This document shows positions 1 through 14,429 of a stretch of DNA of 64,000 nucleotides, in pieces. The notes below the pieces were generated by a model. That model ran no database searches, was not told the DNA's origin, and was given only the letters and a program-made list of their open reading frames with translations. The first letter of the stretch is position 1, and each line of letters starts with the position of its first letter. The position numbers and the translations under genes are program-made. The stretch lies in assembly GCF_014898815.1 (NCBI RefSeq), contig NW_026515541.1, forward strand, positions 1,302,001-1,366,000, read 5' to 3'. The DNA comes from Panonychus citri (lineage: Eukaryota; Arthropoda; Arachnida; Trombidiformes; Tetranychidae).

Positions 1-254
1 TACCAATTGAGTTATATAAACAGGGATTTTTTTTCCTCATGCTCATCCTGAATTCAAGATCTGTATTGTTGGGAGCAGTTAGAAAATTAAATGATAAGAT
101 AACAGAGTGAAAGGGAAGAAGAAGATGAAAAGGTGAGACTGGAAGAGAGAGAAAAAATTAACCCTGAAAGAAAATGCTTTTGGTGGAAAGGAAGAAAAAA
201 ATAAACAGAATTCTCGTTATTTTCTACAGAACTTCTGAAAGACGTCGACAGAGG

Positions 255-258
<4 letters not shown>

Positions 259-306
<48 letters not shown>
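259..306. repeat. (GA)n microsatellite
   Basis: An uninterrupted GA dinucleotide run of about 48 bases. A second run follows at 364-404. Open reading frames across these runs encode only Leu-Ser or Arg-Glu repeats. Confidence 0.97.
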
Positions 307-309
<3 letters not shown>

Positions 310-361
310 GTTGAGGTATTCAGAGGAAGAATAGTATGTGTGTGTCTCAGAGACTGAAGAA

Positions 362-363
<2 letters not shown>

Positions 364-404
<41 letters not shown>
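364..404. repeat. (GA)n microsatellite
   Basis: An uninterrupted GA run of about 41 bases, close to the first one and separated from it by a GT-rich spacer. Confidence 0.97.
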
Positions 405-407
<3 letters not shown>

Positions 408-1845
408 GGGTGAGTGGGGAAAGGGAGCGTGGAAAATCAATAATCTAATCAGAATAGTTTGAGAAGGAAAATGCCAGAATATTAACTAGGAAAAGAATGT
501 TTTTTCTTCTTCTTTTCTTTACCAACGAATATTTCTCTTCACCTTCATCAGCATGAAGATAAAGATAAAGATGAAGATGATAATGGGAACAATGAAACAA
601 CATTGAACAATATCAGAACTTTGATCGAAGTGGAAAACAAAATTTGTTACCGTTATTTGTTGTCTCTCTCATTCATCATAAATAAACATCATGATAATGA
701 TTATGATATTGATTTTTGTGATAACATTGTAATTGAGTGATGAAAAAATATATGATAACGATTAAATTGTTTACTATTTACTGAAACAATCAACTGATTG
801 ACCTCAATTAACGATATCTTATCTGTGGTTTGATGAATTGTTGTAATATCAGAATTGAAAAAAAAGTAAATGTTTACCTTGAATTGAGATCGATATTGTT
901 ACCAAATCAAGTTAAATGATTAATAGATTGATTTGATTGTTGCAATGATTACATTAATTATACTTGACTGTTTGACTTATCAAATGATTGATTAACAATT
1001 GATTATGATAATATGATAGTTAACCCATGGAATCGTTGATACAACTAAAGTTAATCTTTGTGCTTTGTTTTTCACCTAATTGTTGTTAAATAATCATGAT
1101 TGAAGCTGATCTGATCATGTAAATGATATTCATTCATGTTTTTGTTCATGGCAATTTCATGGTGATGGTGGTTATTCATTCAACATTCACTATGAATATA
1201 AGTTTTCATGGGAGTAGAAAACATTTCATTACAATTAAATTCTCAATGGGAATCATGTTTTATCCCCTCAGAAATCATCATGAAATGATGATGATATTTT
1301 CATGTGTTCATCATGAAGTTTCAACAACATGAGCTGAAAGAAAAAGAAATACACCAAACAATTGAAAAGATTAAAGAGAAAAATGTTTATCTGAAGATTG
1401 AGTCATGGAATTAAAGTTCAAATTCAGTTACCTGAGATATGTTTTTCTCATCATCATGTTGCTGTTTACTATTTAATATCAATGAAAGTGAAGGTTTAAA
1501 TAGAAAGGTAAACATGATATTCAAGCTGAACCACCGGTGGTTTCTGTAGGTTGCGATTATCAGAGTTAAAGATATGAAATAATGAGCGAATAAAATTCAA
1601 ATGAGACTGAAAAAATCAGCTCCAGGGTAAATATATTAACATGGTGTGGACGATTAAGTAGTATGAAAATATGGAGGTAAAATTTTCCACCGGTGGTAAT
1701 ATTTTCTTACAGCTTCTATTCGTTATATTATCATAATATTTAACCGCATCATCTTCAGGATGAATACATTGTTAACTTTTTATTCTGTAAGAGAAAGTTA
1801 ATATTGGTGAGAACACTTTTTACTCTTCCATGATAACTATTCAGG

Positions 1846-1850
<5 letters not shown>

Positions 1851-1894
<44 letters not shown>
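1851..1894. repeat. (GA)n microsatellite
   Basis: An uninterrupted GA run of about 44 bases in AT-rich non-coding sequence. Confidence 0.97.
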
Positions 1895-1897
<3 letters not shown>

Positions 1898-2749
1898 TCA
1901 AGTTCAGAGTTCGAAATAATAATAGATAATAGTCATGTTTAATTCTGTGATGAGCTTAAATTGTTAACTGATTAGAGAATCCAAGTTAATCAGATTAGTT
2001 TCTGTTAATAAGATTTCAAGTTTTTCTTGTTTATATTTTTTATATTTCACTTTGTTTCTATTTTTACTCGTTATAAGCCAAACTGAAACTCATGAATCTG
2101 AATATTCCAGAATTTATCATGTGATAATGCTCAGAACTTTTCTCGTTTCCTGTAGTTATAAATCTTATCATTAGGTCAATCTGTTATTCAATGGATCGTG
2201 ATGATAGTCTTGAGCTTCTCATTCATTTAGATTCAGTTATCTGGTGGATTCCATTGACTGACCACATGAGACTTTAAATTTACATGGTATTGAAAACGAA
2301 AATCTTTCAACATTTGAAAATTGATCATGTTTTCTGAACCAGAATTTATCCTGAAAATAAAAAGGTCTCTCAATGATTTCTTATTGGTCATGAGCTCAAT
2401 GAAAGATTCATTTTTATTTCAAATCTCATATTCAATCTGTGAATGAATCATGAAAATCTCCATGAATAAAGTCACCGTTATCTTGATCAATTGGTTATAA
2501 ATCAGTAATCATGCTGGTTCAAGGTATACATAAGATTGTAATATACCAATTGTTTTATCTGAAGTATGAATTATTGAATCATTTTAATATTTTTCATAAA
2601 ACTTCAGAACCGAGGGGCTGGAAAGAGTGAATAGATTTTTGAATGAAAATAAACATTATCATTACTATTGTCATCATGATGATGAAGACAATGAACAAGA
2701 TATCAAAAAATAGGTTTCATTGTTGAATTGAAAACCAGAAAATACATAC

Positions 2750-2873
2750 TAGTAGTTTCCATTAAGCTCCCATCGGAATTACATGGAGAGGAGAGGGTAA
2801 AGTTGATATAACTAGAGTAACTTTGGGATTCTGAAGGAGGATAAGGATGAGAAGGTGGAAGATGAAGAGATGC
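2750..2873 (-). CDS. Candidate internal exon of an unknown gene
   Basis: On the minus strand a pyrimidine-rich tract ending in CTTTCAG precedes an open frame that ends at a good donor, GTATGT. The 124-base segment encodes about 41 residues that are Ser/Pro/Tyr-rich (for example ASLHLPPSHPYPPSES, later SPCNSDGSLMETT). It is less repetitive than its surroundings. I do not recognise a domain, and no partner exon was found with certainty on either side. It could be a chance open frame. Confidence 0.22.
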
Positions 2874-5800
2874 CTGAAAGAAGTAAGAAAAAAAAGTGAG
2901 TTGTGAGTAGAAAAGAATCTCAATGAAATGAACTTTTTCTGAAAAAAGATTTCCTTTTATTCTGTAAAGCTAATTGAGTTACATCTTAGAAAACCATTTG
3001 AACCATGAACAAAGTTGAGTATATACACAATCAGGGGATGGATGGTGGATGAACAAGGTAAGATGAGGAAGAGGAGAAAAGATTGTGGTGAAAGAGGAAA
3101 AATTTAAATTAATTTTATCGTAAAACTTTCGACAACATATAGTTGAACTATTAGAGGAAATTATCATGCAAGAGAATCAGGTAACATGGAGAAAAGAGAG
3201 AAAGTATTGTTGTCACTGAAATTCTAGCCAACAGTTGATACTTGTTGAGTCTCGTTCGAAGTTTGAAAAGTTTAGATTCTAAGAAAATCTTTTCAATGAT
3301 TAATTTCATGAGAAAATTGGGAAAAACAAATCTCGAAGTGTTTTCTTCAGTGAAGATTAGAATTGAATAGTTGTTGAGAAAGAAAAGTTCTGGCTTAAGA
3401 TTAAATCTCAATGGCTGAAAGTTACTTACATGATAATGTAATTAGTTAATTCTTACTGATTAAAATTCATTTCATGAATTTTAACTTAGACATTAGACCC
3501 GCAGGAAAATTGGAATGAGCAGTTAACACAAAGGCAGCAAAAACGAAATGAAATATTCACCATGAAGATTAAATTATGAACTGAATGAGAAAAGTTCATG
3601 ACGAACTTTTTTCCTTCTGAATTAACCTTTGCTCTTCCGCTTTCGTGATAATTTCAGATACAATTTGAATTTTTTTAAAACCCAAAGAGATTAAAAGTTT
3701 CATTTAGATAATATCACTCATGTTATCATCATGAAGAGTTTGACTCGATGTTGGGAATTTTGTTTTTCCATGAGGAAAAACATGATACCAGGTAAATCAG
3801 ATTAACTGAGATAAGATGAATTCCCAAATGAATCTGATCTTCTGATAATCCTTTTTGACTTATCCTTTTTAATACCATAATTCATACAAGGGAATCACAA
3901 TGTTACCTTATTAGTATTATCATGGACAAATCAATGATAATAACATCTCACCATCATGGATTTCATGATGATGAAAATTTATACCAGAATATTGTCTATC
4001 TAATCAACAATTCAGCATTTCCAATTTCATGATGATGATATTTTCTCATGATTGATCAATCTAAAGCTACATGATCATCATGATTTTGATTCATTGATCA
4101 TCAGAACTGTTTCATGATAATTCAAGAATCAAGCATCTAATGAATTCTTGGTGAATGTTTTTAAATTATTGAATTTTCAACTTTCTCAAGAATAAGAAAT
4201 TTATTTCCTCCTCTTGCATGATGACTTTTCACTCGTTGATTATGATCACGCAATTTCAATCGTAGATGAATCTTGATAATATTTCAGGGGGAAATATAAA
4301 GTTCAAGAGACCAATTAATCATGTAAAAATGTTCATCATCATGACAGTTTCAACTTTACCTTAGAACATTGAATCAAATACCCAAATGAATGATTACCCA
4401 GTAATTTTTTCCCTAAAATTTTTTTGCCAACATTCATTAAGTTAATTAATTAATCAACTGATTGCTTGAGCATGATGATGATTGTAATAGTCTCAATATA
4501 ATGAGAATTACATGATAAGAGAGAGAGAGAATGATGGAGAAATTTGTGTTTTATTCTTCTCTTCAGATAAACACACATGAAACTCATAAGATAAAAAGAA
4601 ATTGAAAAGTTTTATTGATTAACTGTTTTTGAATAACAAAATCAAACTTACCTTCTGAAAGGAAAAGGTTTTAATTAAGATTCAATTGTAATGATCAGAT
4701 GAAAATAATAATAACAATAAAAAGTAATCATCATGAATACTATTCAGTTGTAATCATCATTCTCATGAAAGAGATTGGAAAAGATGATAAAAGAAAATTA
4801 GAAAACAGAGAAAAGTGATAAATACAATAAATTGACTCCTTCAACATTATAACCATTTACGATTATCATTATAATATTATCATGATCGTAATCATGATTA
4901 CCACCAACCAGCCGATTCTAAATCCCTTCTCATGAACAAAAAGAAAACTGTTTACATTTTGATGATTATTCTGATTCCCCTGCAATCCAAAGGAAACATT
5001 TCCAATTGAAATCCAATATGGAACCTCTTGTTTTACTTATAACAATTTTATCAATTTTAACGATAAAATTATTGACCAACCAAAAGCTCATGAAACTTTC
5101 GCCATGAATAAAAAGTAATCAGTTTTAACCAAACCCGCCGATGAAGATGGTGAAAAAACTCAGTAACATATTTAACTATCTCAACTATTATATATATTAT
5201 ACTATTATTATCATCAAATGAGAAACTTTATCATCTTTCAAAGTGACTTTCCTCTTCCTTTTTCACCTCCACTATCACCTATTTATTTCATACTATTCAC
5301 AAAATAATAATAATAATAATAAAGTTCTTGAACAAGAAAATCTCATGGTAAGAAAGAAAATATAACCTGAACCATTATTCAAGTGATAACAATAAATGTC
5401 CTTATTGGCTTAACGTTCATATTATCATTATTATCGGTTGCCTTTTTTTCATGATACTTTTTTCCCCATGAAGGGAAACCTTAACAATATATAAATGTAA
5501 TGAGTCTTTTGTATTCAACGTTTAGTTTTTTTCAGTGTTAAAACTTTTCATCTTCAATTCCACCCACTCATCCACTTCTTTCATTCCCTTTCCGCCTCCT
5601 CTTCCTCTTCTCATTATCTTTTTTGATTGGAGTCGGTGGGTATTAGTTTTGTGTGTATATATATACACCACCCTGAGTATCCTTTTCCCACCCTGAAGCT
5701 TGAAAAAGCCTTTTAACCTCCTTAACAAGATGTTATTTTTTGTTCCACCTCCAAAGTGTTTTCCATCTACCCTGTAAGTTGAATATCAAGTAATTAAATA

Positions 5801-6606
5801 AACCATGAAGATTCTCATGATGTTGATGATGATGATAAAAAAGTAAAGTGTAAACCATGATAATTTCATCTTCAAGTGTTTCAGTGTAAGTTGTTTTATC
5901 TCAGTAATGGTTCACTATTATTATTACAATCACTTTACATGAGGTAATAAGTATCATCCATTTGCGGTTGATTGTTTTCATGGTCTCATTCATTTGGTGT
6001 TATTTTCAGTATACGGAAATTTGGCATTAAATGAATTACTTTGAATCATCTTATACTGTACTAGAAGTGTAAGATGAATGAAATAAATGACCAGAGGAGG
6101 TTAACGTTGAATTAATAAAAGTTAACATCATGGTCAATGATTAAATTACAAAGTGTTGCAATTACAATTGTTACGTTCATTATGAATAATAATAATCACC
6201 CAATGATAAAATGTATTTTGATATTATTAACAGAGGGCGATGAGCTTAATGATAATGGTTAAAGAACCGTTAATAGTTGAATATTAAATGCTTTATTGTT
6301 TTAATTTCATTCCTTGGATGTTAATTGAAATAGTTACAATGATATTACCTTCAGATGATCTTGAAACGCTTTTAGAAATGACCTGAATGGCCTTGATTTT
6401 GCTAAGACAATTGAGTCACGCTCAAACTCATACCACCAAGTCGCGAGCTTGTGTCTAAAAAGCCAATCTCCTGTTTCCGTTTTCAACCCAACAATAGCTG
6501 AGCCCCTTTAGTCATTTCTACCAGGTTAAAGGTTAACTATTGAAATTTAGTGGCGGAAATTTTTCAAAGTTAATTTAACCCAGAAAACGAGTTTCTGAGT
6601 ATTTTA

Positions 6607-6635
6607 ATCTCTATCCAATGATCATTGATAGAGAT
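6607..6635. repeat. 29-base near-perfect palindrome
   Basis: The 12-base palindrome CAATGATCATTG is flanked by the inverted arms ATCTCTAT and ATAGAGAT, with a single unpaired C on one side. It could fold as a cruciform or hairpin. No function is shown. Confidence 0.8.
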
Positions 6636-7450
6636 TTGGGTGTCTGTTCCTTCGAACTTATCACCTTCAACTCAGTTATAAAGATATTGTAGTTATTCTC
6701 GTTCTTGTTTGGAAATATTGTGAAATTTGGCCAACCAGATGAAAGTCCGTTTTTCCTTACGATTTTATGATGACTAATAAAAGGTCAATGTTTTTTATTC
6801 ATCATAAATCTATGTAAAATTGAATAATTATCGTTGATTGGGTAATATTTTTGGTGACATTTATCTTAATATATCAAATTACATGGAAACAAAATAAGTT
6901 TAATCCAAACATCAGAACAATTTGTTACACACATGAAAGTTGATACTTATGTTAATTAGTAAACAATATTAAAAATCGAATCACAAAGATTCACTAGCGA
7001 AGTAGCCTAATTAACTTTAATTAAAAGATGTTCGTTATTATTACACTTAAATTTTGATGATAAAAGAGTCTGAGAAATATTGATGAAACTATTGAGTTTC
7101 AATATGAAACCTCATTGAAAAGTTCATTCTCTCGATTCTAACTCCTTAATATCAAAAGTTCTCAAATGTTTTACTCAATTCATGATCTCATTCTAATGGT
7201 CATTTACATGAAAATGATGGAAAGAATAACAATATCAACATCTTCGAACTGAAAAATGTAAATAATAATCAAGGCTCAGAATTTCAATATCAGATGAGCT
7301 TTTCAATTCCAATTCAAATAAGTAATAGAACTTTTTTTCAACCTATTTATCTGTTTTTCTATGATATCGAAAGTGAACATAATCCATCGAGTGAGTAACT
7401 ATATCAAGGAAAGAATAAATAAATTCTAGACTTTAACTAAAGAAGTGACT

Positions 7451-8290
7451 AATAATAACATTCATCTGGATACTCACAAGCGAGATTATTATTATTATAC
7501 CAAGAAAGTTGAAGATAAATTTAATGATAACAGAATCATGATGAACATGATGTTACTTTGATCTTCTAGAATGAGAGAGGGAAAAACTCCCAGATAGTAA
7601 GAGAATCGCCTCAGGGTACCAGAAAATATGAAGAAGATAAAAAAGTTATTCTTTTCCTAATATTTATCATCATTATCTTCATGATCATTACCAACATTTA
7701 CCACCATGAAAGTTACTGGTATCTTATCAGGTTATTTTATCTTCCAATGAATTTATTTCATTCAACTTTTATTATTCTTGTTTAGTTATGATGATGATCA
7801 TATTTTCAGATCAATATCTCATGATTACCATGTAGATGATGAAGAAAAATCAAAATTAGAATCTGGATATTGTAATAACATTCATCTGGATACTCACAAG
7901 CGAGATTATTATATTATACCAAGAAAGTTGAAGATAAATTTAATGATAACAGAATCATGATGAACATGATGTTACTTTGATCTTCTAGAATGAGAGAGGG
8001 AAAAACTCCCAGATAGTAAGAGAATCGCCTCAGGGTACCAGAAAATATGAAGAAGATAAAAAAGTTATTCTTTTCCTAATATTTATCATCATTATCTTCA
8101 TGATCATTACCAACATTTACCACCATGAAAGTTACTGGTATCTTATCAGGTTATTTTATCTTCCAATGAATTTATTTCATTCAACTTTTATTATTCTTGT
8201 TTAGTTATGATGATGATCATTTCAGATCAATATCTCATGATTACCATGTAGATGATGAAGAAAAATCAAGAATTAGAACCTGGATATTGT
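7451..8290. repeat. Imperfect tandem duplication, period about 420 bp
   Basis: The segment beginning TAATAACATTCATCTGG at 7453 restarts at 7873 and runs nearly identically to about 8290. The copies differ by a few short indels (a shorter ATT run and a missing ATT in the second copy) and rare substitutions near the end. This may be a real local duplication, two haplotypes placed in series, or a gap-filling artefact. Confidence 0.85.
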
Positions 8291-9295
8291 TGTTGGTTAC
8301 TCTTTAATGAGGGTGTGAAGTTGATAGTCACCAAATTTAAAGATGAAGATGAAGTTTATCATCAAGGGTGGAAGAAAAATTTTTCACCATGAAGTAAATT
8401 TATCCTGATTTACTATAACATTTACCTTATCATCTTTTGCCAACTTGCTCAAGACAAAATCGATAAATATTATGACACATCCTGAGAAATCAATGTCTCA
8501 TGAATTATCAGGTTAAAGATGTTCAGAAAACAGGGAGAAGATGAAGAAGTTATCTAACAACATGATGAAATTATGGTAATTGAACATAACTTCAAGTTGG
8601 AAGAAGGAAAAAAATTTTCTTTTCATGATAATCTAATGTTTCATATTAATATTACTTCATTTGCTGAGAGAACTCACAATCATGACTCTCATCATCATCA
8701 TCATCATGGTGAAGATTTTCTCGTGTAAAGATGAGCAGATAAATCATTGAATAAATTGTTGATGTTTAATTCTGATAATGATTAAGTTGACAGTTGATGT
8801 TGATCTGTAAATATGAAACATTGTTACGAAGCAAAAAGTTACAGTTTAATATTGTAGCTCGAGATTATTGTAATTCAGTTGAATTTTCATTGATGATGAT
8901 TCTTATCATAAAAAACTAGACAAAGAGGATAAAATGGTAAATTTAATCTCAATTTAATCTTCAAGTAATCATTATCATCCAAATTGTATTGTATCTCAGT
9001 TATTTAGTTAACTCACCGAGGTGATGGTGATAATAACAACATGAGATAAGTATGATTACCTTGATGATAACGATAATATTTGAAATAATATTATCATCAT
9101 CATCTTCAGCATCATGATCTGAATGTTAAACTTAAGTACCATTGGTCAAGTACCTTTATTTTTGCCTTACTGATTAGAGTTATCATAAAACTGTCAAGTC
9201 TTTTAGTGGTCATTGGCTATTTTCATTATAATCATGAAGCTTCATTGTTATTGTTATCATTATATTTACCGTTATCTTCATCAATATAATATTGC

Positions 9296-9800
9296 TTTTC
9301 TTTATCGATTCAATATTAACCTGGACAATTGATCCTGATTACAATTATCACTGATGATTAAGATTCAAGAGTTTTTTTTTATCATTCGGGTTTGGGTTTA
9401 TCATTTTTCATGTGACAATCAATCAATTGGGTTAATGTTTGTGTCTCATTTTTTTGTTTCCAATTGATTTGAGTTGAGTTAATTGTTAATTTTTCTTTCT
9501 CTTTTTATTTCAATTTAAGGTCCTTGTGAATCATTAAGGTGCTCATTTCGTCATTTTCTTTATCGATTCAATATTAACCTGGACAATTGATCCTGATTAC
9601 AATTATCACTGATGATTAAGATTCAAGAGTTTTTTTATCATTCGGGTTTGGGTTTATCATTTTCATGTGACAATCAATCAATTGGGTTAATGTTTGTCTC
9701 ATTTTTGTTTCAATTGATTTGAGTTGAGTTAATTGTTAATTTTTCTTTTCTCTTTTATTTCAATTTAAGGTCCTTGAAATCATTAAGGTGCTCATTTCGT
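9296..9800. repeat. Imperfect tandem duplication of an intron 3' end plus exon start, period 258 bp
   Basis: Copy 1 (9296-9553) contains the intron end, the acceptor CAATTTAAG and the first 33 bases of an agrin-like exon. It then jumps back to the intron sequence as copy 2 (from 9554), which continues into the full exon. Copy 2 is shorter at nearly every homopolymer or dinucleotide run (T runs, GTGT, TTGTGAA versus TTGAAA). This pattern is typical of a noisy read sequence joined to a better consensus. Only one copy is probably real. Confidence 0.85.
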
Positions 9801-10626
9801 CAACATTGTATCATCGACACTACTGGGACACCTCTTTGTACCTGTAGAGTTTGTTCAGCCCATGATATGAATCAAGAAATTATCTGTGGTTCTGATAATA
9901 AAACCTATTTCTCTGAATGTGATATTGAACGTTCATCGTGCCTTAACAATTTAGATATTTCAATTAAACACCGAGGTCATTGTGTAAGTCCAATCGATAG
10001 ATCATCAATTGACCCTTGTGCCAATGTCGTCTGTAATTATGGATCGGTTTGTATACCGCCAACTTTTGAAGGTGAAAATAATCCTAAAGGGTCACCTTTA
10101 ACTTTATGGAAAAGGTATAAAGATGATTCAACCGGTTCTCCTGTTAAACCAACCAACTCAGATGATTCCAATCAACACCATGAAAGTACCAATGTCAATC
10201 TATGCCAATGCCCTTACTGTGAAGACTCAGGGTCAAGTGTTTGTGGGTCAGATGGAATCACTTATACAAGTCAATGTTCACTGACCACTGCCTCGTGTAC
10301 AGAGAAACGTTACATTACCACAAGATATGAAGGACCATGTCGTAAGTATTGATGAAACTTTTCAAATCTCTTGACCATTTGCAGTGGTCAAGATTTGTCT
10401 TCAACATTCAAATGCTGGCATGAAGTAGATAAAATGTTTCTTTCCTTGATTCATCCAAGTTCTGAGATTTATCTTTCAGGAAATAAAAAGTTTTCTTCTC
10501 TCTCTCTCTCTTTACTGCCTGCAAAAACTTTCGCATGATTTGTGAATCTTTCTGAATGGAATTGAAACTGAGTAGAGAAAATGAATAATCTAGTAGTTTT
10601 CTTCTCAAACAGAGTTAAAGGTTAGA

Positions 10627-10668
<42 letters not shown>

Positions 10669-13600
10669 TCTTCGTTTTCTTGATTAGACAGAGACATTCA
10701 CATGATAATAATGATAACGAAAAGACTAAAGGACAAATTATAATGGAAATGAATAGGACCCATGAGATATTATCACTTTCGTTGAATTATATTAGTTTTT
10801 TTTCTATGTTGATATTACTTTGAAAAATGTTGGAACTGGGAGTTCGAGAGTAAGTTCTGTAGTCATGTTGTTGTCTCTTTCTCTCATGTAAACTAATATT
10901 ATTCTTTATTTTCTTATCGCTTCAATTTCTTACAAACACTACAAATATAATCGAATAGATTATGAAATAAATAAACACAATCAACATGAACAATCATGAA
11001 GCCTTGGAGCTGTTTCAAGATAATCATCATCACCATGAATGATTATCTTATCGCTTTTTTTTACATTCATGATATTCACATGCAAAGATTGTGTTATTAT
11101 CTTGAACATTTTCAAACTATTCATTTAAAGTTAACCTTGTTTCGTACCATGAAAATATTATTACAGAATTAATCTTAACCTTGATTGTTGCTAAAGTTGT
11201 GAGTATCAAGTATAACAATCAGCTGATATTATGAATACAAGGCTGTTTTATTTGCTCATCATTGAGAGTTTCAAACCTTGAGATGTCCTTCAAGTGTCTA
11301 TCCCCTGATGGTTGTTGAAATACTTGAACTTTTTTTTCAGGAGAAAAGTTTCAAGTTCAGTTTTTTCCATGGAAAAAAATTCTGATCCTGGATAATATCA
11401 TGAGTAAGAAAACAACTTGTTGGTCTCAAAGTTGATTGTTTTTTTTTTCCTTGCCTGGGTTAGTCTAATCAGTTTGAACGTTTCCAATTAACTTGATTAC
11501 TCAATTTGATTTTATCCTTGATTTTTTTCACCTAATTTTTGACAATCAAAATGATTACAATCAATTTGTCTTGTTGATTAGATTGATTTCTCGATGATAA
11601 TGGTTCAGGTAATTTGAGATAATCTAATCAGTAATTGGAAAACAATTTAGTCATTCTTATTCTGATATCGTCTAAAACTGTCAATTTAACAATCACTCAA
11701 TTGTTGAGTTTCATCTTGATTTTAATTCAATCAGATTTAAGATTAGATTGTGTTCATTTTCAACAGTTCAATATTCATCACCAGAATCTCCAGTGTCTCT
11801 AATGATATTGTTTTGATTTTCCACAGAGAAAAATTATCTCATTTCATGATTACATGAGAAAAGAAATTGAAAATTTTCAAGGAATCGGTTTTAAATTGAT
11901 TCCAATCAAATTGATAACAAAAAGGTAATTACAGTGAATGAAAATTCCAATAATTTAGATAACTTTTATTATCATGATGATAGCTGATTTTATCTCTTAT
12001 TTTGTAATGATATTGACTGAAGGTACATTTTCATATATTTATCACCATGCTATGAATACTTTGATGATTGTAAGAACTTTTCCTGCCAAATTTATTCATA
12101 ACTTTCAGCATTTCATCCCAATCATGATTGTCATTAGCTGAAGATAAATGTTTACAGGTCAAAGTTTAATGTCAATGTCTTTAGATGACTTTATATTTGT
12201 ATAAATCTACAATTAGTGTATCAGAACTTGCTGAATGATTATCATAACCATGGTGTGGTGGTGATAAACATGATGAGGATAATGAGGATGAGGATGGTGG
12301 TAGTGGTGATGTAGGAAAAGTTTAGCTTCCTCTCAACAAAATGTTATACAACCTTTCAAGTGTTTGTATCTTGAAACATGATGAATTCATGATGATGAAT
12401 GAATGAAAGAATCGTAACCTAAATACTTGAATACCATTCTTTCATTTGTATTGTTGAATTATGAATTACAATGAATCAGGTTGAAATTATCATGGTTGAA
12501 AGTGATAGTTGAGTATGAATGCTTTTGTATCATATTATATATCTTATATCATGGTGACTCTGAATTGAAAGGTGTGTGTATTCATCATGAATGTAATGAT
12601 AATGACTTTTCATGATTTCCTTGAATCAGATCAGTCAATTGAAGCTGATTAATTGGACTCTGGTTGTTAGAGATTGATGAATTTTGGTTTTATGATTAAA
12701 ATGAACTTTTTGAAATGCTCGTTGTCCAAATTGACCATTTCAACTTCTGGACATGATTTTATGATTATCCTTGAAAGTCACGAAGACTATTAATTTATTT
12801 TCATGTATATTTTGATTACAGTTGTGATGATCATGAATCAAAATTCATTCATAAATGTTACAATCGGTCTCGTTTTGGGCGTTTGACATCCATGGAAATT
12901 CAGAGTTATCATGATTATTATTGTTTCCATTTTTTTCCTTTTTGTTTCTTTTTCATCCAACATTTCATATCATTTCAATTCCATCTTACATGAGACAATC
13001 TACTCACACTGAATCATCCTCATCTTTCACAATCTACTCTGTTAACATTTCAACGTCAAAATTTTACCCTGTCAATCATGAAGAAAGAATCTAAAACTGA
13101 GAATCAGAACTTTTGTCAGAGTAAAAACTCAGAGATTTGGATTTATCTTCCTCTTTCTCTGAGGGTAACATGCAAAGTGAATAAATGATGATGATGATCG
13201 TTGAAAGAAACAGAAAAGATAAAAGATCTCATGAAAAGGAATAGAAAATATGAAACAAGAGGTTATCATGAAATTCAATATGAATTTTATTCTCTCAACT
13301 TTTCTTCCTCTTTTCACTTATGAATAACTAATACAAGGTAATAATAAGGTAACCTAAACAACAAAGGGAGATCTTTGTGAGAGTGAAGAAGAAGAAGGAA
13401 AAGAAATGATGAGATGAAAAATATTTCGAAAAGCAACTGATGCGATAATTATGGTTGATATGATTTCTATGGTAACTTTTTTCTCTCTCTGTTCATTTCC
13501 ATGAATCGACCAGAATCATGATTATTCCTTTTCTATCTATTATCATGATGATTATTATTTCGAGAACTTTTTATATTATCACCAACTCCCTTTACGAAGT

Positions 13601-14377
13601 TGATTACGAATAATTTTCTAAATTTTCCTTCAACATTGTAAATGAAAATCAGAATCAGATTTCAATTCGCATGTATATTTATTCAACTTGAGGGATATTT
13701 TTTCAATTAATTAACAAAGAAAACTTTCCACTGGTCACGCAATAGGAAAACTGACCAGCAATGAATTGAAAGATAATACTACAGAATTGGAATCGAGAGT
13801 AACTAAATGTCCAATGTTTCGTGTCATGTTATCGTATCCATTTAGATGCAAATGATTGCATTCAAATTTCCCCCAATTCCTTTGACATTATCTCAAGAAA
13901 CAGGAAAAGATTTTGCAAAAGGAAAATTAATCAACTTCTCTCAATGTCTTAATCCTTTAATCCAGATACCTCAAATTTAACCTGTTCCCATTATGCTGTT
14001 TGTGAGATTGACCCGGAAACCAGTAAACCTCAATGTGTTTGTCCAAAAGTTTGTATTCGTGACGATAATCCCGTTTGTGGGTCAAATGGCCGTAACTATG
14101 AGAGTGAATGTGAATTACAGATGGCCTCATGTCTCCAGAAAATTAACTTGACCATTGTCCATCATGGTTCTTGTAGTAAGTAATCACGTAATCATTAATC
14201 TGATGGAACTTTTTTTCCCTCCCTTCCCTTTCCCTTTAACCCACCATGTGAATCATTAAATTAGATACAATTCCTAAAATCAATCAATATCCCCAATCCA
14301 CTCAACTCATCACCTTAATGACACTTTCACCTTAATCATCATTAACAATCAACCAATTACAAGACTTAATCACAATT

Positions 14378-14429
<52 letters not shown>

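Larger units (their letters stand above)
1..9519. other. Non-coding DNA upstream of the first visible agrin-like exon
   Basis: No convincing protein-coding exon is seen apart from one weak minus-strand candidate at 2750-2873. The stretch holds (GA)n microsatellites, many ATGATG/CATCAT runs and TCATGA palindromes, a 0.42 kb tandem duplication at 7451-8290, and a more complex stretch at about 6340-6720. The first visible agrin-like exon begins inside a codon (phase 1), at the end of a Kazal module, so an upstream exon must exist. I could not find it here, so at least the right part of this stretch is probably intron and the 5' part of the gene probably lies outside the window. Confidence 0.6.

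Noticed and set aside
87..440. 117-codon minus-strand frame rich in Leu-Ser
   Set aside because: It is a translation of two (GA)n microsatellites with no other protein character.
3151..3411. 86-codon minus-strand frame near the candidate exon at 2750
   Set aside because: Composition follows local AT content, all frames are similarly open, and no join to the candidate exon is supported.
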